Positions 16,083 to 24,056 of a stretch of DNA of 36,182 nucleotides are shown here, in pieces. The position numbers and the translations under genes are program-made. How positions within the stretch are numbered: position 1 is the first letter of the stretch; every line of letters starts with the position of its first letter. Under the pieces are notes generated by a model that saw only the letters and a program-made list of their open reading frames with translations, did not search any database and had not been told where the DNA came from. The DNA comes from Capnocytophaga canis (lineage in GTDB: Bacteria > Bacteroidota > Bacteroidia > Flavobacteriales > Flavobacteriaceae): contig NZ_CDOI01000139.1 in NCBI RefSeq assembly GCF_000827555.1, positions 1-36,182 of the forward strand, read 5' to 3'.

Positions 16083-17030
16083 GATAAATGTTTTATACAT
16101 AGAGATTAAAATTTCAAATTTAAATTATATCGTTGATTATTTATTCTTCGTTGTTATCCATGATAAGATTAATGTTTTTATTTTTCCGTTTTTAAACTAT
16201 TTTGAATACATAAATTTTACCCATTACGGTTTTTTTTCTCTGTTGAATTTTAAATGTATTTATAGATTTCTCAGAAATTAAAAGTAGTTTTTGTTTTTAT
16301 ACTTTTTATGTTTATTGAAAAATAGCAGTATTTTTAGGTTGTAGTTGATACGAAAAATCTAACTCTTGAATACTTTTTGGAGGGAAATTGGTATTTCGTT
16401 AATATTTTTCTTTTATATGTTAAATTCTTTTTTACGAAAATAGCTATATATTTTCGTTCATGCAGGAATTTTACAAGATTATTTAATTAATTTAAATTAC
16501 ATTATTTTCGGTTAAATTATATTTATGAAAAATAAGATTCTTTACTGCTGTTTTCTTAAAAAAATGGAAGTCTATTGTTTGATTTTTCAGTAAATTGCTA
16601 CTTTCCTATATCATTCAAATAATAATTTTATGATATGTTTAATCTGCTGAATTTTATTAGGTTGATGTATGAAATTTATCAATTTTTAATTCGTTTACTT
16701 GAGTTATTCTTAAGCCTTGAAAATTAACTAAGAAACATAAATTTTCCGTAAATTAAGTTTTAAACTACATAGAAATGTGAAGTTTATTTTATGTTTCTAT
16801 GTGTTTTAATAACAGCTATAATTTTTTTCATGTATTCAGCCTACAACAACTCCGCTATTAATTTTCAAAACTTTAGAATCACATCCAGTTCATAAATTAT
16901 TCTGCAATAAATACTGCTTAGTAGAAGAAATTTATACAGGTTTAATCTGTTAAAATATTGTTTTGAGTTTTGTCAGATAATCTTATTTTTCTGTATATAA
17001 AAATCTATTTCTCAAAAACTTATCAACAAA

Positions 17031-17055
17031 GTGGGAAAAAGTGGTGGAATGTGGG
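17031..17055 (+). promoter_or_regulatory. MraZ operator: three boxes at 10-bp period
   Basis: GTGGG at 17031-17035, GTGGT at 17041-17045 and GTGGG at 17051-17055 start exactly 10 bp apart, each followed by an A- or GA-rich spacer. MraZ proteins bind direct TGGGN repeats with 5-nt spacers just upstream of their own gene. The array lies directly before the -7 element at 17066-17073, placing bound MraZ over the -33 region. This predicts autorepression of the dcw cluster. A DnaA-box-like TTATCAACA lies just before at 17020-17028. Confidence 0.85.
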
Positions 17056-17065
17056 AAAAAATTTC

Positions 17066-17073
17066 TATTTTTG
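17066..17073 (+). promoter_or_regulatory. -7 element of the dcw promoter
   Basis: TATTTTTG matches TANNTTTG. The expected -33 TTTG is replaced by MraZ-box sequence, which suggests a promoter tuned by regulator binding. Transcription would start at about 17080, leaving about a 20-nt leader before the TTG start codon at 17101. Confidence 0.6.
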
Positions 17074-17100
17074 TCGAAAAATAATTTTAAAAATATTTCG

Positions 17101-17562
17101 TTGAAAATTCTTATAGGGACATATGAATGTAAGATTGACGCTAAAGGACGAGTAGTATTACCAGCTCCTCTCAAAAAACAATTGGGAGATTTGGAAGTTG
17201 GTTTTGTACTGAAACGCTCCGATTTTCAGCGTTGTATTGACTTTTATACTACTGAGGAGTGGAATAATGAAATGCTAAAAATCAGAAGTTTGAACCGATA
17301 TGTGAAAGAAAATGATGATTTCATCAGAAAATTTATGTCGGGAGTGAAACTTGTTGAAACTGACGCCGTTGGTAGAATATTAATTCCTAAAGATTTGCTT
17401 GATTTTGCTCAGATCAACAAAGAAATTGTCTTTTCAGCCCTTGGAAGTCGAGTTGAAATTTGGGACAAAAATGCCTACGAAAGAGCAATCGATACAACGA
17501 CAGAGGATTTTTCACAATTGGCTGAGAAAGTTATGGGAGGACTTAGAAATGACAGCAACTAA
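17101..17562 (+). CDS. mraZ: MraZ, transcriptional regulator of the dcw cluster
   Basis: MraZ is a ring-forming AbrB-like DNA-binding protein that represses its own operon. The 153-residue product starts (M)KILIGTYECKIDAKGRVVLP, the conserved first half-domain (Y-E-C-x-x-D-x-K-G-R-x-x-L-P-A). The second half-domain is VETDAVGRILIPKDLLDFAQ. The TTG at 17101 is chosen as start: the open frame reaches back to a GTG at 17041, but that codon lies inside the operator and before the -7 element, so it cannot be in the mRNA. No ATG is available before the conserved domain. The 3' end overlaps rsmH by 14 bp, implying coupled translation. Confidence 0.95.
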   Translation: MKILIGTYECKIDAKGRVVLPAPLKKQLGDLEVGFVLKRSDFQRCIDFYTTEEWNNEMLKIRSLNRYVKENDDFIRKFMSGVKLVETDAVGRILIPKDLLDFAQINKEIVFSALGSRVEIWDKNAYERAIDTTTEDFSQLAEKVMGGLRNDSN

Positions 17563-18457
17563 TTCATATCACAAACCCGTCTTACTAACCGAAAGTATTG
17601 ATGCACTCAATATTAAAGAAGAAGGAATCTATGTTGATGTTACCTTTGGAGGAGGTGGTCATTCGCGTGAAATTCTCAATCGTTTAGGAAAAAAAGGACG
17701 ACTCTATGCTTTTGACCAAGATGAGGATGCTATTAAAAATAGTATTGATGATGAACGATTTACGCTCATAAACCAAAATTTCAGATATATTGCCCGATTT
17801 TTAAAATTCTACGGAGTTAAAAAAGTAGATGGTATTTTGGGCGACTTTGGTGTGTCATCACATCAGTTTGATGTTCCTGAACGTGGATTTTCTACTCGTT
17901 TTGATGGTGTTTTGGATATGCGTATGAATCAAAATGGAGGTGTTTCAGCTCAAAATATCGTAAATGAATATGATGAAAATCAGCTGTATAGGTTGTTTTA
18001 CAATTATGGCGAATTGAAAAATGCTAAGGCTATTGCCAAAGCTATTGTTGCGGCACGAGTCAATACACCTATCAGAACAGGAAGTGAATTGCAAGAGATT
18101 TTAAAGCCATTTTTACAGAAATTCAAGGAAAATAAAACTTTAGCACAGATTTATCAAGCCATACGCATTGAGGTAAATGAAGAAATGCAAGTTTTAGAAG
18201 ATTTTTTGTTACAATTACCTGATATTGTTTCAGTTGGTGGGCGTATTAGCTTCATAAGTTACCATTCATTAGAAGATAGATTGGTTAAGAGATTCATTCG
18301 TGATGGCAAATTTGATGGAGCTGCTGAGAAAGATTTTTATGGGAATACTTTCGTACCATTTAAAAAAATAGGAGGAATGATAACCCCAACCGATGAAGAA
18401 ATCAAAGAAAATAATCGTGCAAGAAGTGCCAAGTTACGAATTGCCGAACGAATCTGA
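17549..18457 (+). CDS. rsmH: 16S rRNA (cytosine(1402)-N(4))-methyltransferase RsmH
   Basis: RsmH (formerly MraW) methylates N4 of C1402 in 16S rRNA. The 302-residue protein starts MTATNSYHKPVLLTESIDAL, with HKPVLL as the typical N-terminus. The SAM-binding loop is VDVTFGGGGHSREIL (about residues 29-43). DGILGDFGVSSHQFD and GFSTRFDGVLDMRM follow, and the C-terminal signature is ISYHSLEDRLVKRF. An upstream in-frame start at 17399 is rejected because it lies within mraZ and adds no conserved residues. The usual position right after mraZ and before ftsL confirms the call. Confidence 0.97.
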   Translation: MTATNSYHKPVLLTESIDALNIKEEGIYVDVTFGGGGHSREILNRLGKKGRLYAFDQDEDAIKNSIDDERFTLINQNFRYIARFLKFYGVKKVDGILGDFGVSSHQFDVPERGFSTRFDGVLDMRMNQNGGVSAQNIVNEYDENQLYRLFYNYGELKNAKAIAKAIVAARVNTPIRTGSELQEILKPFLQKFKENKTLAQIYQAIRIEVNEEMQVLEDFLLQLPDIVSVGGRISFISYHSLEDRLVKRFIRDGKFDGAAEKDFYGNTFVPFKKIGGMITPTDEEIKENNRARSAKLRIAERI

Positions 18458-18463
18458 TAACTA

Positions 18464-18793
18464 ATGGGAAAGGCGACTAATGAAATAAAAAATTTTATTC
18501 GTGGAAAATTTTTAGTAGAGGGAAAAAATGCTATTAAAAATTGGACAGTCATTGCTTTTTTGTTTGTACTGAGCGTGATAATGATTACGAGTGCTCACAA
18601 TGCCGATCGCAAGGTACACGAAATTGCACAACTTAATAGGGAGGTTAATGAATTGAAGAGCGAATTTGTTTATGTTCGGTCGAAATTGCAAAAAGTCAAG
18701 TTAGAATCAGCATTGTTAGACAAATTACGAAGTAAAGGACTTAAACAACCTGAACGCCCTCCTCACAAGATAAAAGTGATTGTAAGTAATTGA
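18464..18793 (+). CDS. ftsL: FtsL-like cell-division protein
   Basis: This 109-residue bitopic protein has a basic cytoplasmic N-terminus (1-25), one TM helix (about 27-43, WTVIAFLFVLSVIMITS) and a periplasmic heptad-rich helix (about 48-85). It follows rsmH by 6 bp and precedes ftsI, the canonical place of ftsL. Sequence similarity to proteobacterial FtsL is low, as is usual for Bacteroidota FtsL-like proteins. It would join the divisome subcomplex with an FtsQ/FtsB partner to activate FtsW-FtsI. Confidence 0.88.
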   Translation: MGKATNEIKNFIRGKFLVEGKNAIKNWTVIAFLFVLSVIMITSAHNADRKVHEIAQLNREVNELKSEFVYVRSKLQKVKLESALLDKLRSKGLKQPERPPHKIKVIVSN

Positions 18794-18961
18794 TTTTTAC
18801 AGATCATTCGGTATTTCGATTGCTAATTGATCAATCTTTAAGAAAAATATAAACGAAGTTTGAAGCAATTATTGATATTTTGTTTCCATACGAAGTTTGC
18901 ATGGCTAGATATGTGATCCAAGAATAGATTAGAACATTAAGAATCCTATATCCTAATAAAA

Positions 18962-20980
18962 ATGAAAACTCAAAAAGAAAACAAAATTAGAGGACGTGCC
19001 TATATGGTGGCTTTTATGCTATTGATATTAGCTGTTGTCATATCGGTTAAACTCATAAACATTCAAATTAACGGAAAAGACTATCGAGAAGACTCCGACA
19101 AAAGGTATTTGCGTGAGGCAGATATTGAGCCTAATCAAGGGAATCTTTATTCCGATGACGGAAGTTTACTTGCAACCTCAGTGACCCGTTACGATATCCG
19201 ATGGGATGCGGTGGCCTCTATCAAGAATGAGGATTTTAATAAACATATCCGAGATTTGAGTGATTCGTTGGGAAAAATGTTTAAAAAACCAAGTTCTTAC
19301 TATCAAAATTTACTCCGTAAGGAACGTAATCTAAAAAATCGTTATCTATTGATTGGAAAGAATTTAGGCTATGGAGAATATGTTCGAATTAAAAAATTTC
19401 CACTTTTTAATTTGGGTGCTAACAAAGGCGGAATTATTGTTGAACCAATCATCAAACGCGAGTATCCCTTAGGAGGAATTGCTCATCGAAGTATAGGATA
19501 TTCACGTGTTGGGGAAGATGGATACGTCAATCGAATAGGGTTGGAGGGAGCTTATTCCAATTACCTCGTAGGTACGAAGGGCAAACGCATGGAACAAAAG
19601 ATAGCAAAAGGACAATGGAAACTTGCCAGTGGGTTTAATATCATTGAGCCTAAGGATGGATATGATGTAGTTTCGACCATAAATGTTAATATTCAGGACA
19701 TTGCACATCACGCTTTGCTTTCGCAACTCCAGAAATATAAAGCTCATCACGGGTGCGTGGTCGTAATGGAAGTTAGTACAGGTGAAATCAAGGCTATTTC
19801 AAATTTAGAACTAAATCCAAAAAACAATACTTATTCCGAGCGATATAATTATGCCGTAGGAGAAACACACGAACCAGGTTCCATTTTTAAGCTCATGGCA
19901 GTAGTTGCTTCCATGGAAGAAAGTGGTATAGATACAACTTATGTAGTTGATATTAAACAAGGTAAAGCAGAGTACTATAAAGAAACCGTAGAAGATTCAC
20001 AAAGAAGTTTCAGAGGAAAAATCAATATAGCAAAGGCCTTTGCCATATCATCAAACGTAGGGATGACTGAAATGGTACATCATTTATTTGCTAAAAATCC
20101 GAAAGATTTCACCGATAAATTAAGTGAAATGAATTTAGACAAACCTTTGGGATTGCCTATTTTGGGTGAAGGAATACCTTACATTCCTAAGCCTAAGGAT
20201 AAGAATTGGAGTGGGATATCACTCGAATGGATGTCCTTTGGTTATGGACTAAAACTTACACCTTTACAAAGTTTAACTTTTTATAATGCTATTGCTAACG
20301 AAGGTGTTATGGTACGTCCACGTCTGATTAAGGAAGTTAAAGAATGGAACAAAACCATTGAAAAATTTAATGTGGAAATTATCGATAGGCGTATTTGTTC
20401 TAAAGAAACTGCTCGAAAAACCAAAGGATTACTTGCTGATGTGGTTGAAAAATCCTACGGTACGGGGCATAAACTCTATTCTCCAAATTTTTCGATGGCA
20501 GGAAAAACGGGAACAGCCCGAAAAGATTATGGAAGTAACCAAAAGGGTAGGGGATTTAATTATATTTCATCTTTTGCAGGATTTTTTCCTGTTGATAAAC
20601 CGAAGTATTCGTGTATCGTAGTTATTCATGAGCCAGACAAAAGTGTTGGATACTACGGAGCTGATGTGTCTGGGCCTGTATTCAAAAGTATTGCACAAAA
20701 AATACATACTAACTCATTGTTAATAAATACTATAGAAGACGTTCAAAATTCATCGCTTCAAACGGAAAAGGAATATGATTTGTACTACACAAAGGCTCAA
20801 AAATACAAAACAGTTATGCCTAATCTATTCGGAATGAATGCAATGGATGCTATTGCTCTTCTTGAAAATATGGGAGTTCGTGTCAAGTTGGTAGGAGAAG
20901 GAAAAGTCAGAGGGCAGTCTCTGCCAAGCGGACAAAAAATAAGAAAAAACGAAAATGTGATTTTGACATTAGGAACCTAA
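18962..20980 (+). CDS. ftsI: Peptidoglycan transpeptidase FtsI (PBP3) with PASTA domain
   Basis: FtsI cross-links septal peptidoglycan. The 672-residue protein has one N-terminal TM helix (about 13-32), a dimerisation/pedestal domain (about 50-230), and a class B transpeptidase domain. Its catalytic motifs are S307-I-F-K310 (in HEPGSIFKLM), S363-S-N and K515-T-G-T. A C-terminal PASTA domain (about 617-672) starts YKTVMPNLFGMNAMDAIALL. The gene lies 168 bp after ftsL, an unusually wide gap for this cluster, and no promoter was recognised in it. The sulfatase gene follows after 17 bp, so read-through is expected. Confidence 0.96.
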   Translation: MKTQKENKIRGRAYMVAFMLLILAVVISVKLINIQINGKDYREDSDKRYLREADIEPNQGNLYSDDGSLLATSVTRYDIRWDAVASIKNEDFNKHIRDLSDSLGKMFKKPSSYYQNLLRKERNLKNRYLLIGKNLGYGEYVRIKKFPLFNLGANKGGIIVEPIIKREYPLGGIAHRSIGYSRVGEDGYVNRIGLEGAYSNYLVGTKGKRMEQKIAKGQWKLASGFNIIEPKDGYDVVSTINVNIQDIAHHALLSQLQKYKAHHGCVVVMEVSTGEIKAISNLELNPKNNTYSERYNYAVGETHEPGSIFKLMAVVASMEESGIDTTYVVDIKQGKAEYYKETVEDSQRSFRGKINIAKAFAISSNVGMTEMVHHLFAKNPKDFTDKLSEMNLDKPLGLPILGEGIPYIPKPKDKNWSGISLEWMSFGYGLKLTPLQSLTFYNAIANEGVMVRPRLIKEVKEWNKTIEKFNVEIIDRRICSKETARKTKGLLADVVEKSYGTGHKLYSPNFSMAGKTGTARKDYGSNQKGRGFNYISSFAGFFPVDKPKYSCIVVIHEPDKSVGYYGADVSGPVFKSIAQKIHTNSLLINTIEDVQNSSLQTEKEYDLYYTKAQKYKTVMPNLFGMNAMDAIALLENMGVRVKLVGEGKVRGQSLPSGQKIRKNENVILTLGT

Positions 20981-20997
20981 TTTAATAGTTTATCAAT

Positions 20998-22536
20998 ATG
21001 AAAAAGCATTGGTTAAAAGTATCTTTTTTTTGTTTACTGACATTCGTTTTATCGTGTAAGTCAACTGAAAAAAAAGGAAAGACTGTTTTTCCCAACGTGA
21101 TTTTAATTTACGCTGATGATTTAGGCTATGGTGATTTAAGTAGCTATGGAGGAAAAATTGCTACTCCTCACATTGATCGTTTGGCAGACCACGGAATTTT
21201 ACACTGTAATGCTTACGCTGCCGCATCAACTTGTACTCCGTCTCGTTATACATTGCTCACCGGAGAATATGCTTGGAGAGAAAAAGGACGTGGAGTAATT
21301 AACGGAAATGAAAAAGCACTTATCCCAAGCGGAAGACAAACTGTGGCGAGTGTATTCAAAAAAGCAGGATATACTACTGCCGTTATCGGTAAATGGCATT
21401 TAGGATTAGGTGATGAAAATGGAATTGATTGGAACACTCAAATAAGTAACATTCCTGAGGATATTGGTTTTGATGAGAGTTTTATTATGCCTGCCACTTC
21501 CGACAGAGTTCCTTGTGTGTATGTAAGTAATGGAAAAGTTCTAAACCTCGATCCAACAGATACGTTGGCTGTAAGTTATCAGAAAAAAATAGGCAATTTA
21601 CCCACAGGAAAAGAAAATCCTGAATTGTTAAAACTGAAATATTCACACGGGCATGATATGACAATTGTCAACGGAATTAGCAGAATTGGATATCAATCAG
21701 GAGGAATGAGTGCCGTTTGGAAAGATGAAAATATTGCTGATGATTTTGTACGTGAATCAAAAAAATTCATCATCAAAAATAAACAAAAACCGTTCTTTTT
21801 ATACTTAGCAACAAACAACATACATGTGCCGAGAATGCCTCATCCACGTTTTCAAGGGAAAACATCACAAGGATTGCGAGGCGATGCTATTTTAGAGTTA
21901 GATGATATGGTTGGTTCTATTTCAAAAACCTTGGATAGCTTACAAATTGCTGAAAATACTATAATTATATTTTCGAGTGATAATGGAGCTGTACTTGATG
22001 ATGGTTATGCAGATCAAGCCATTGAAAAGTCAGGAGAACACAATCCTTTCGGGACTCTTAGAGGTGCAAAATACAGTGTTTACGAAGCAGGAACTCGAAT
22101 CCCAATGATTGTTTCATGGAAAGGAAATATAAAAAAGCAAACCTCACAAGCTCTTGTTAGTCAGACTGATTTTATTGCATCAGTTGGAGCAATGTTAAAC
22201 GTTCGAATTGATTCTAACCAAGCCTTTGATGCTAAAAACCAATGGGATTCTTGGATAGGAAAAGATAAAAAAGGACGCTCAGAAATTGTACAAGAAGCTA
22301 TACAAAATACGTTGTCGATAGTTGAGGGTGATTACAAATATATAGAACCTTCAAAAAGTAAAATGAAAGTAGCTTGGCAAACAGGAATAGAAACAGGATT
22401 TTCCGACAAACCACAGTTGTACAACTTAAAGCAAGATCCAGCGGAAAAAGTAAATCTTGCTGAGCAACAACCACAATTAGTGATTGATTTAGCAAAAAAA
22501 TTAGATTCTATAAAGAATCAGCATAAGGGTAAGTAA
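20998..22536 (+). CDS. Family S1 sulfatase, predicted lipoprotein
   Basis: The 512-residue enzyme would hydrolyse sulfate esters, perhaps on host glycans. The N-terminus has a lipoprotein signal: a basic start, a hydrophobic stretch, then lipobox FVLSC with C20 as the lipidated residue. The sulfatase motifs are complete: metal-binding IYADDLGYGDL (D40, D41), the signature C79-T-P-S-R83 whose cysteine must be converted to formylglycine, then KWHLG and FSSDNGA. Activation needs a maturation enzyme, which is not in this window. Placed 17 bp after ftsI, it has no known role in division and appears to ride on the dcw transcript. A strong hairpin follows it. Confidence 0.92.
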   Translation: MKKHWLKVSFFCLLTFVLSCKSTEKKGKTVFPNVILIYADDLGYGDLSSYGGKIATPHIDRLADHGILHCNAYAAASTCTPSRYTLLTGEYAWREKGRGVINGNEKALIPSGRQTVASVFKKAGYTTAVIGKWHLGLGDENGIDWNTQISNIPEDIGFDESFIMPATSDRVPCVYVSNGKVLNLDPTDTLAVSYQKKIGNLPTGKENPELLKLKYSHGHDMTIVNGISRIGYQSGGMSAVWKDENIADDFVRESKKFIIKNKQKPFFLYLATNNIHVPRMPHPRFQGKTSQGLRGDAILELDDMVGSISKTLDSLQIAENTIIIFSSDNGAVLDDGYADQAIEKSGEHNPFGTLRGAKYSVYEAGTRIPMIVSWKGNIKKQTSQALVSQTDFIASVGAMLNVRIDSNQAFDAKNQWDSWIGKDKKGRSEIVQEAIQNTLSIVEGDYKYIEPSKSKMKVAWQTGIETGFSDKPQLYNLKQDPAEKVNLAEQQPQLVIDLAKKLDSIKNQHKGK

Positions 22537-22603
22537 AACGAACCCAATGTTCTTTGACATAATGGGATTTTAAAATGTGATTACAAAGGTTTCTATAATG
22601 AAT

Positions 22604-22652
22604 TGATAAACTATGGTTAGCAGGTTGAATTAACCATAGTTTATCAGTTTTA
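22604..22652 (+). terminator. Intrinsic terminator after the sulfatase gene
   Basis: TGATAAACTATGGTTA (22604-22619) and TAACCATAGTTTATCA (22631-22646) are perfect 16-bp complements with an 11-nt loop, followed by GTTTTAT. It should end the mraZ-to-sulfatase transcript and so separate it from murE. Confidence 0.8.
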
Positions 22653-22701
22653 TAAAATGATAATCTTATATTTTTCAGATATGAAATTAAAATAATGTGC
22701 T

Positions 22702-23016
22702 ATGACCCCAAAACAACTACAAAACATTGCAGAAATGGAGGAAATCCTAAATAAAATAGAAGATTTCACCCCGAAAGCGGAAGAATTTCTAAAACAATGG
22801 CAGGAATTACTTCCCGAAGTACAAAAACTTAACACCTATTACGGAAGCGACCAGTGGCGACAAGATTATGACGATGCCAATGCGGGTAAAATCCCCGAAG
22901 GAATGCCCCACGGAGTACTCTCGGAAGACCTCGCGTACAATGCTTTGGGCGACCAATATTTCTTGGCAGTGGATTTCTTGAAATTGGTAACCAAAATCAT
23001 CTCAAGAGAAGAGTAA
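22702..23016 (+). CDS. DUF4298 protein
   Basis: The 104-residue cytoplasmic protein is helical. Its C-terminal half has YYGSDQWRQDYDDANAGKIP then GVLSEDLAYNAL, the pattern that marks DUF4298 proteins (Y-Y-G-S-x-x-W followed by G-V-L-S-E-D). No molecular function is known. It ends 1 bp before the next gene, so the two are probably co-transcribed. Confidence 0.8.
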   Translation: MTPKQLQNIAEMEEILNKIEDFTPKAEEFLKQWQELLPEVQKLNTYYGSDQWRQDYDDANAGKIPEGMPHGVLSEDLAYNALGDQYFLAVDFLKLVTKIISREE

Positions 23017-23017
23017 T

Positions 23018-23938
23018 ATGAAAAAAATCTTATTACTTTCAGAAAATCACACCGATTATCATCTCGGATTTGAGGTGCAATCTCCTAAGCCGAATTTCTT
23101 TTCGTGGGACGCTACCTACGAGGAAGTTATCGCATCGCCTTTGGTGGAATGGGACAGCCCTTTTGATTTGGATTATGAGGTGTATGAGTATTACTATTTT
23201 AAATATCCGGTGCGGGTGGGCAATTTGCTATTTTCCAAATTTGAATTTCGCATTCATAACACCCAGCGTAGGGATATAGCCGTACGAGAATACTATGCCA
23301 ATGGAGACACACAAGTAGAAGAATTTGATTTTTGGCAAGTGCATCAGCAATTAGAAAAACATTTGCCTCTCAATGAACACTATAAAACTCGTGAAGACCT
23401 CTATTCATTTTTTCAGAAAGACGGAATGACATTTCTTAGCGTTTATTACGGAGAACCTCAGCATCAATATGTGTTTTTTAATATTATCAATGCCCGTAAA
23501 TATCCCGAATTAATCACTCCAATTGAAAATGAGGAGAATATACAACTTACCGATTGGGTGTTATTTCCCAAAGAATATATCGGAATAGAGACCGACTATC
23601 AAGAAAACGAAATCGTAAAACGCCGTCCACCTTTACTGACGGAAAGGTTTGGTGACCAAGCCGTATTGTGGCGAGATGAGGAGAATAAACAACTCGGGGT
23701 AAGTGTAGGTGAATTTTGCAATATTTTTCCGCTATCGAATATTAAAAAAGTGGACATTGACCGAATGCTTCCTGCCAAGGGTGGTGGTGCCGATACTCTG
23801 CGAGTGTATTACAAAAAACAAAAATACCCAACGCTAATTTTCGGTGCCAAAGAATATGATTTGGATAATTATCTACCCCAATTGGAAAAATTCTTCGGTA
23901 TGCCTATTGAAGTAACAGGGTTTTATTACAATTGTTAA
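23018..23938 (+). CDS. Uncharacterised 306-aa protein
   Basis: The family is not recognised. The protein has no signal peptide or TM helix. It is rich in aromatic residues and acidic patches (for example YEVYEYYYFKYPVRVG near 70-85). The C-terminal third (VGEFCNIFPLSNIKKVDIDR, then TLRVYYKKQKYPTLIFGAKE) has alternating strands like a PH-like or immunity-protein fold, but this is only an impression. It starts 1 bp after the DUF4298 gene. Pairing with that small protein in one operon is the only functional clue. Confidence 0.7.
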   Translation: MKKILLLSENHTDYHLGFEVQSPKPNFFSWDATYEEVIASPLVEWDSPFDLDYEVYEYYYFKYPVRVGNLLFSKFEFRIHNTQRRDIAVREYYANGDTQVEEFDFWQVHQQLEKHLPLNEHYKTREDLYSFFQKDGMTFLSVYYGEPQHQYVFFNIINARKYPELITPIENEENIQLTDWVLFPKEYIGIETDYQENEIVKRRPPLLTERFGDQAVLWRDEENKQLGVSVGEFCNIFPLSNIKKVDIDRMLPAKGGGADTLRVYYKKQKYPTLIFGAKEYDLDNYLPQLEKFFGMPIEVTGFYYNC

Positions 23939-23987
23939 TGGTTAATTATCAATTATTAAGGGTTTTCCAATATAGGTTTCGTAATAT

Positions 23988-24046
23988 TGTAGGGGCAAAT
24001 CAATATTTGCCCTATAATAAAGGCGAAAAATGTTTCGCCCCAACAA
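23988..24046. repeat. REP-like palindrome pair upstream of RAYT1 (families A and B)
   Basis: Hairpin A is GGGGCAAAT-CAAT-ATTTGCCC (23992-24012). Hairpin B is GGCGAAA-AATG-TTTCGCC (24022-24039). The outer flanks TTGTAGGGGC and GCCCCAACAA are near-complementary, so the whole 59 bp can fold as one unit. It ends 10 bp before the RAYT1 start codon, as expected for a REP next to its transposase gene. Confidence 0.85.
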
Positions 24047-24056
24047 TAGATTGATT

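Larger units (their letters stand above)
14818..17030. other. 2.2-kb gene-free, AT-rich parS region
   Basis: No credible gene is present: all frames are short and A/T-biased, and one apparent minus-strand frame (15403-15594) merely runs through a parS site. The stretch holds three parS palindromes in its left third, a palindrome ACTTCT-TG-AGAAGT at 15043-15056, and two related hairpins at 16017-16082. Elsewhere I see only homopolymer-rich DNA. Gene-free parS regions are usually near the chromosome origin. The right end leads straight into the MraZ operator of the dcw cluster. Confidence 0.7.

Noticed and set aside
17041-17100. GTG start for mraZ
   Set aside because: It lies within the MraZ boxes and upstream of the -7 element.
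24030-24056. Earlier ATG for RAYT1 at 24030
   Set aside because: It lies inside a REP hairpin, and the conserved RAYT N-terminus begins at ATG 24057, as in copy 2.
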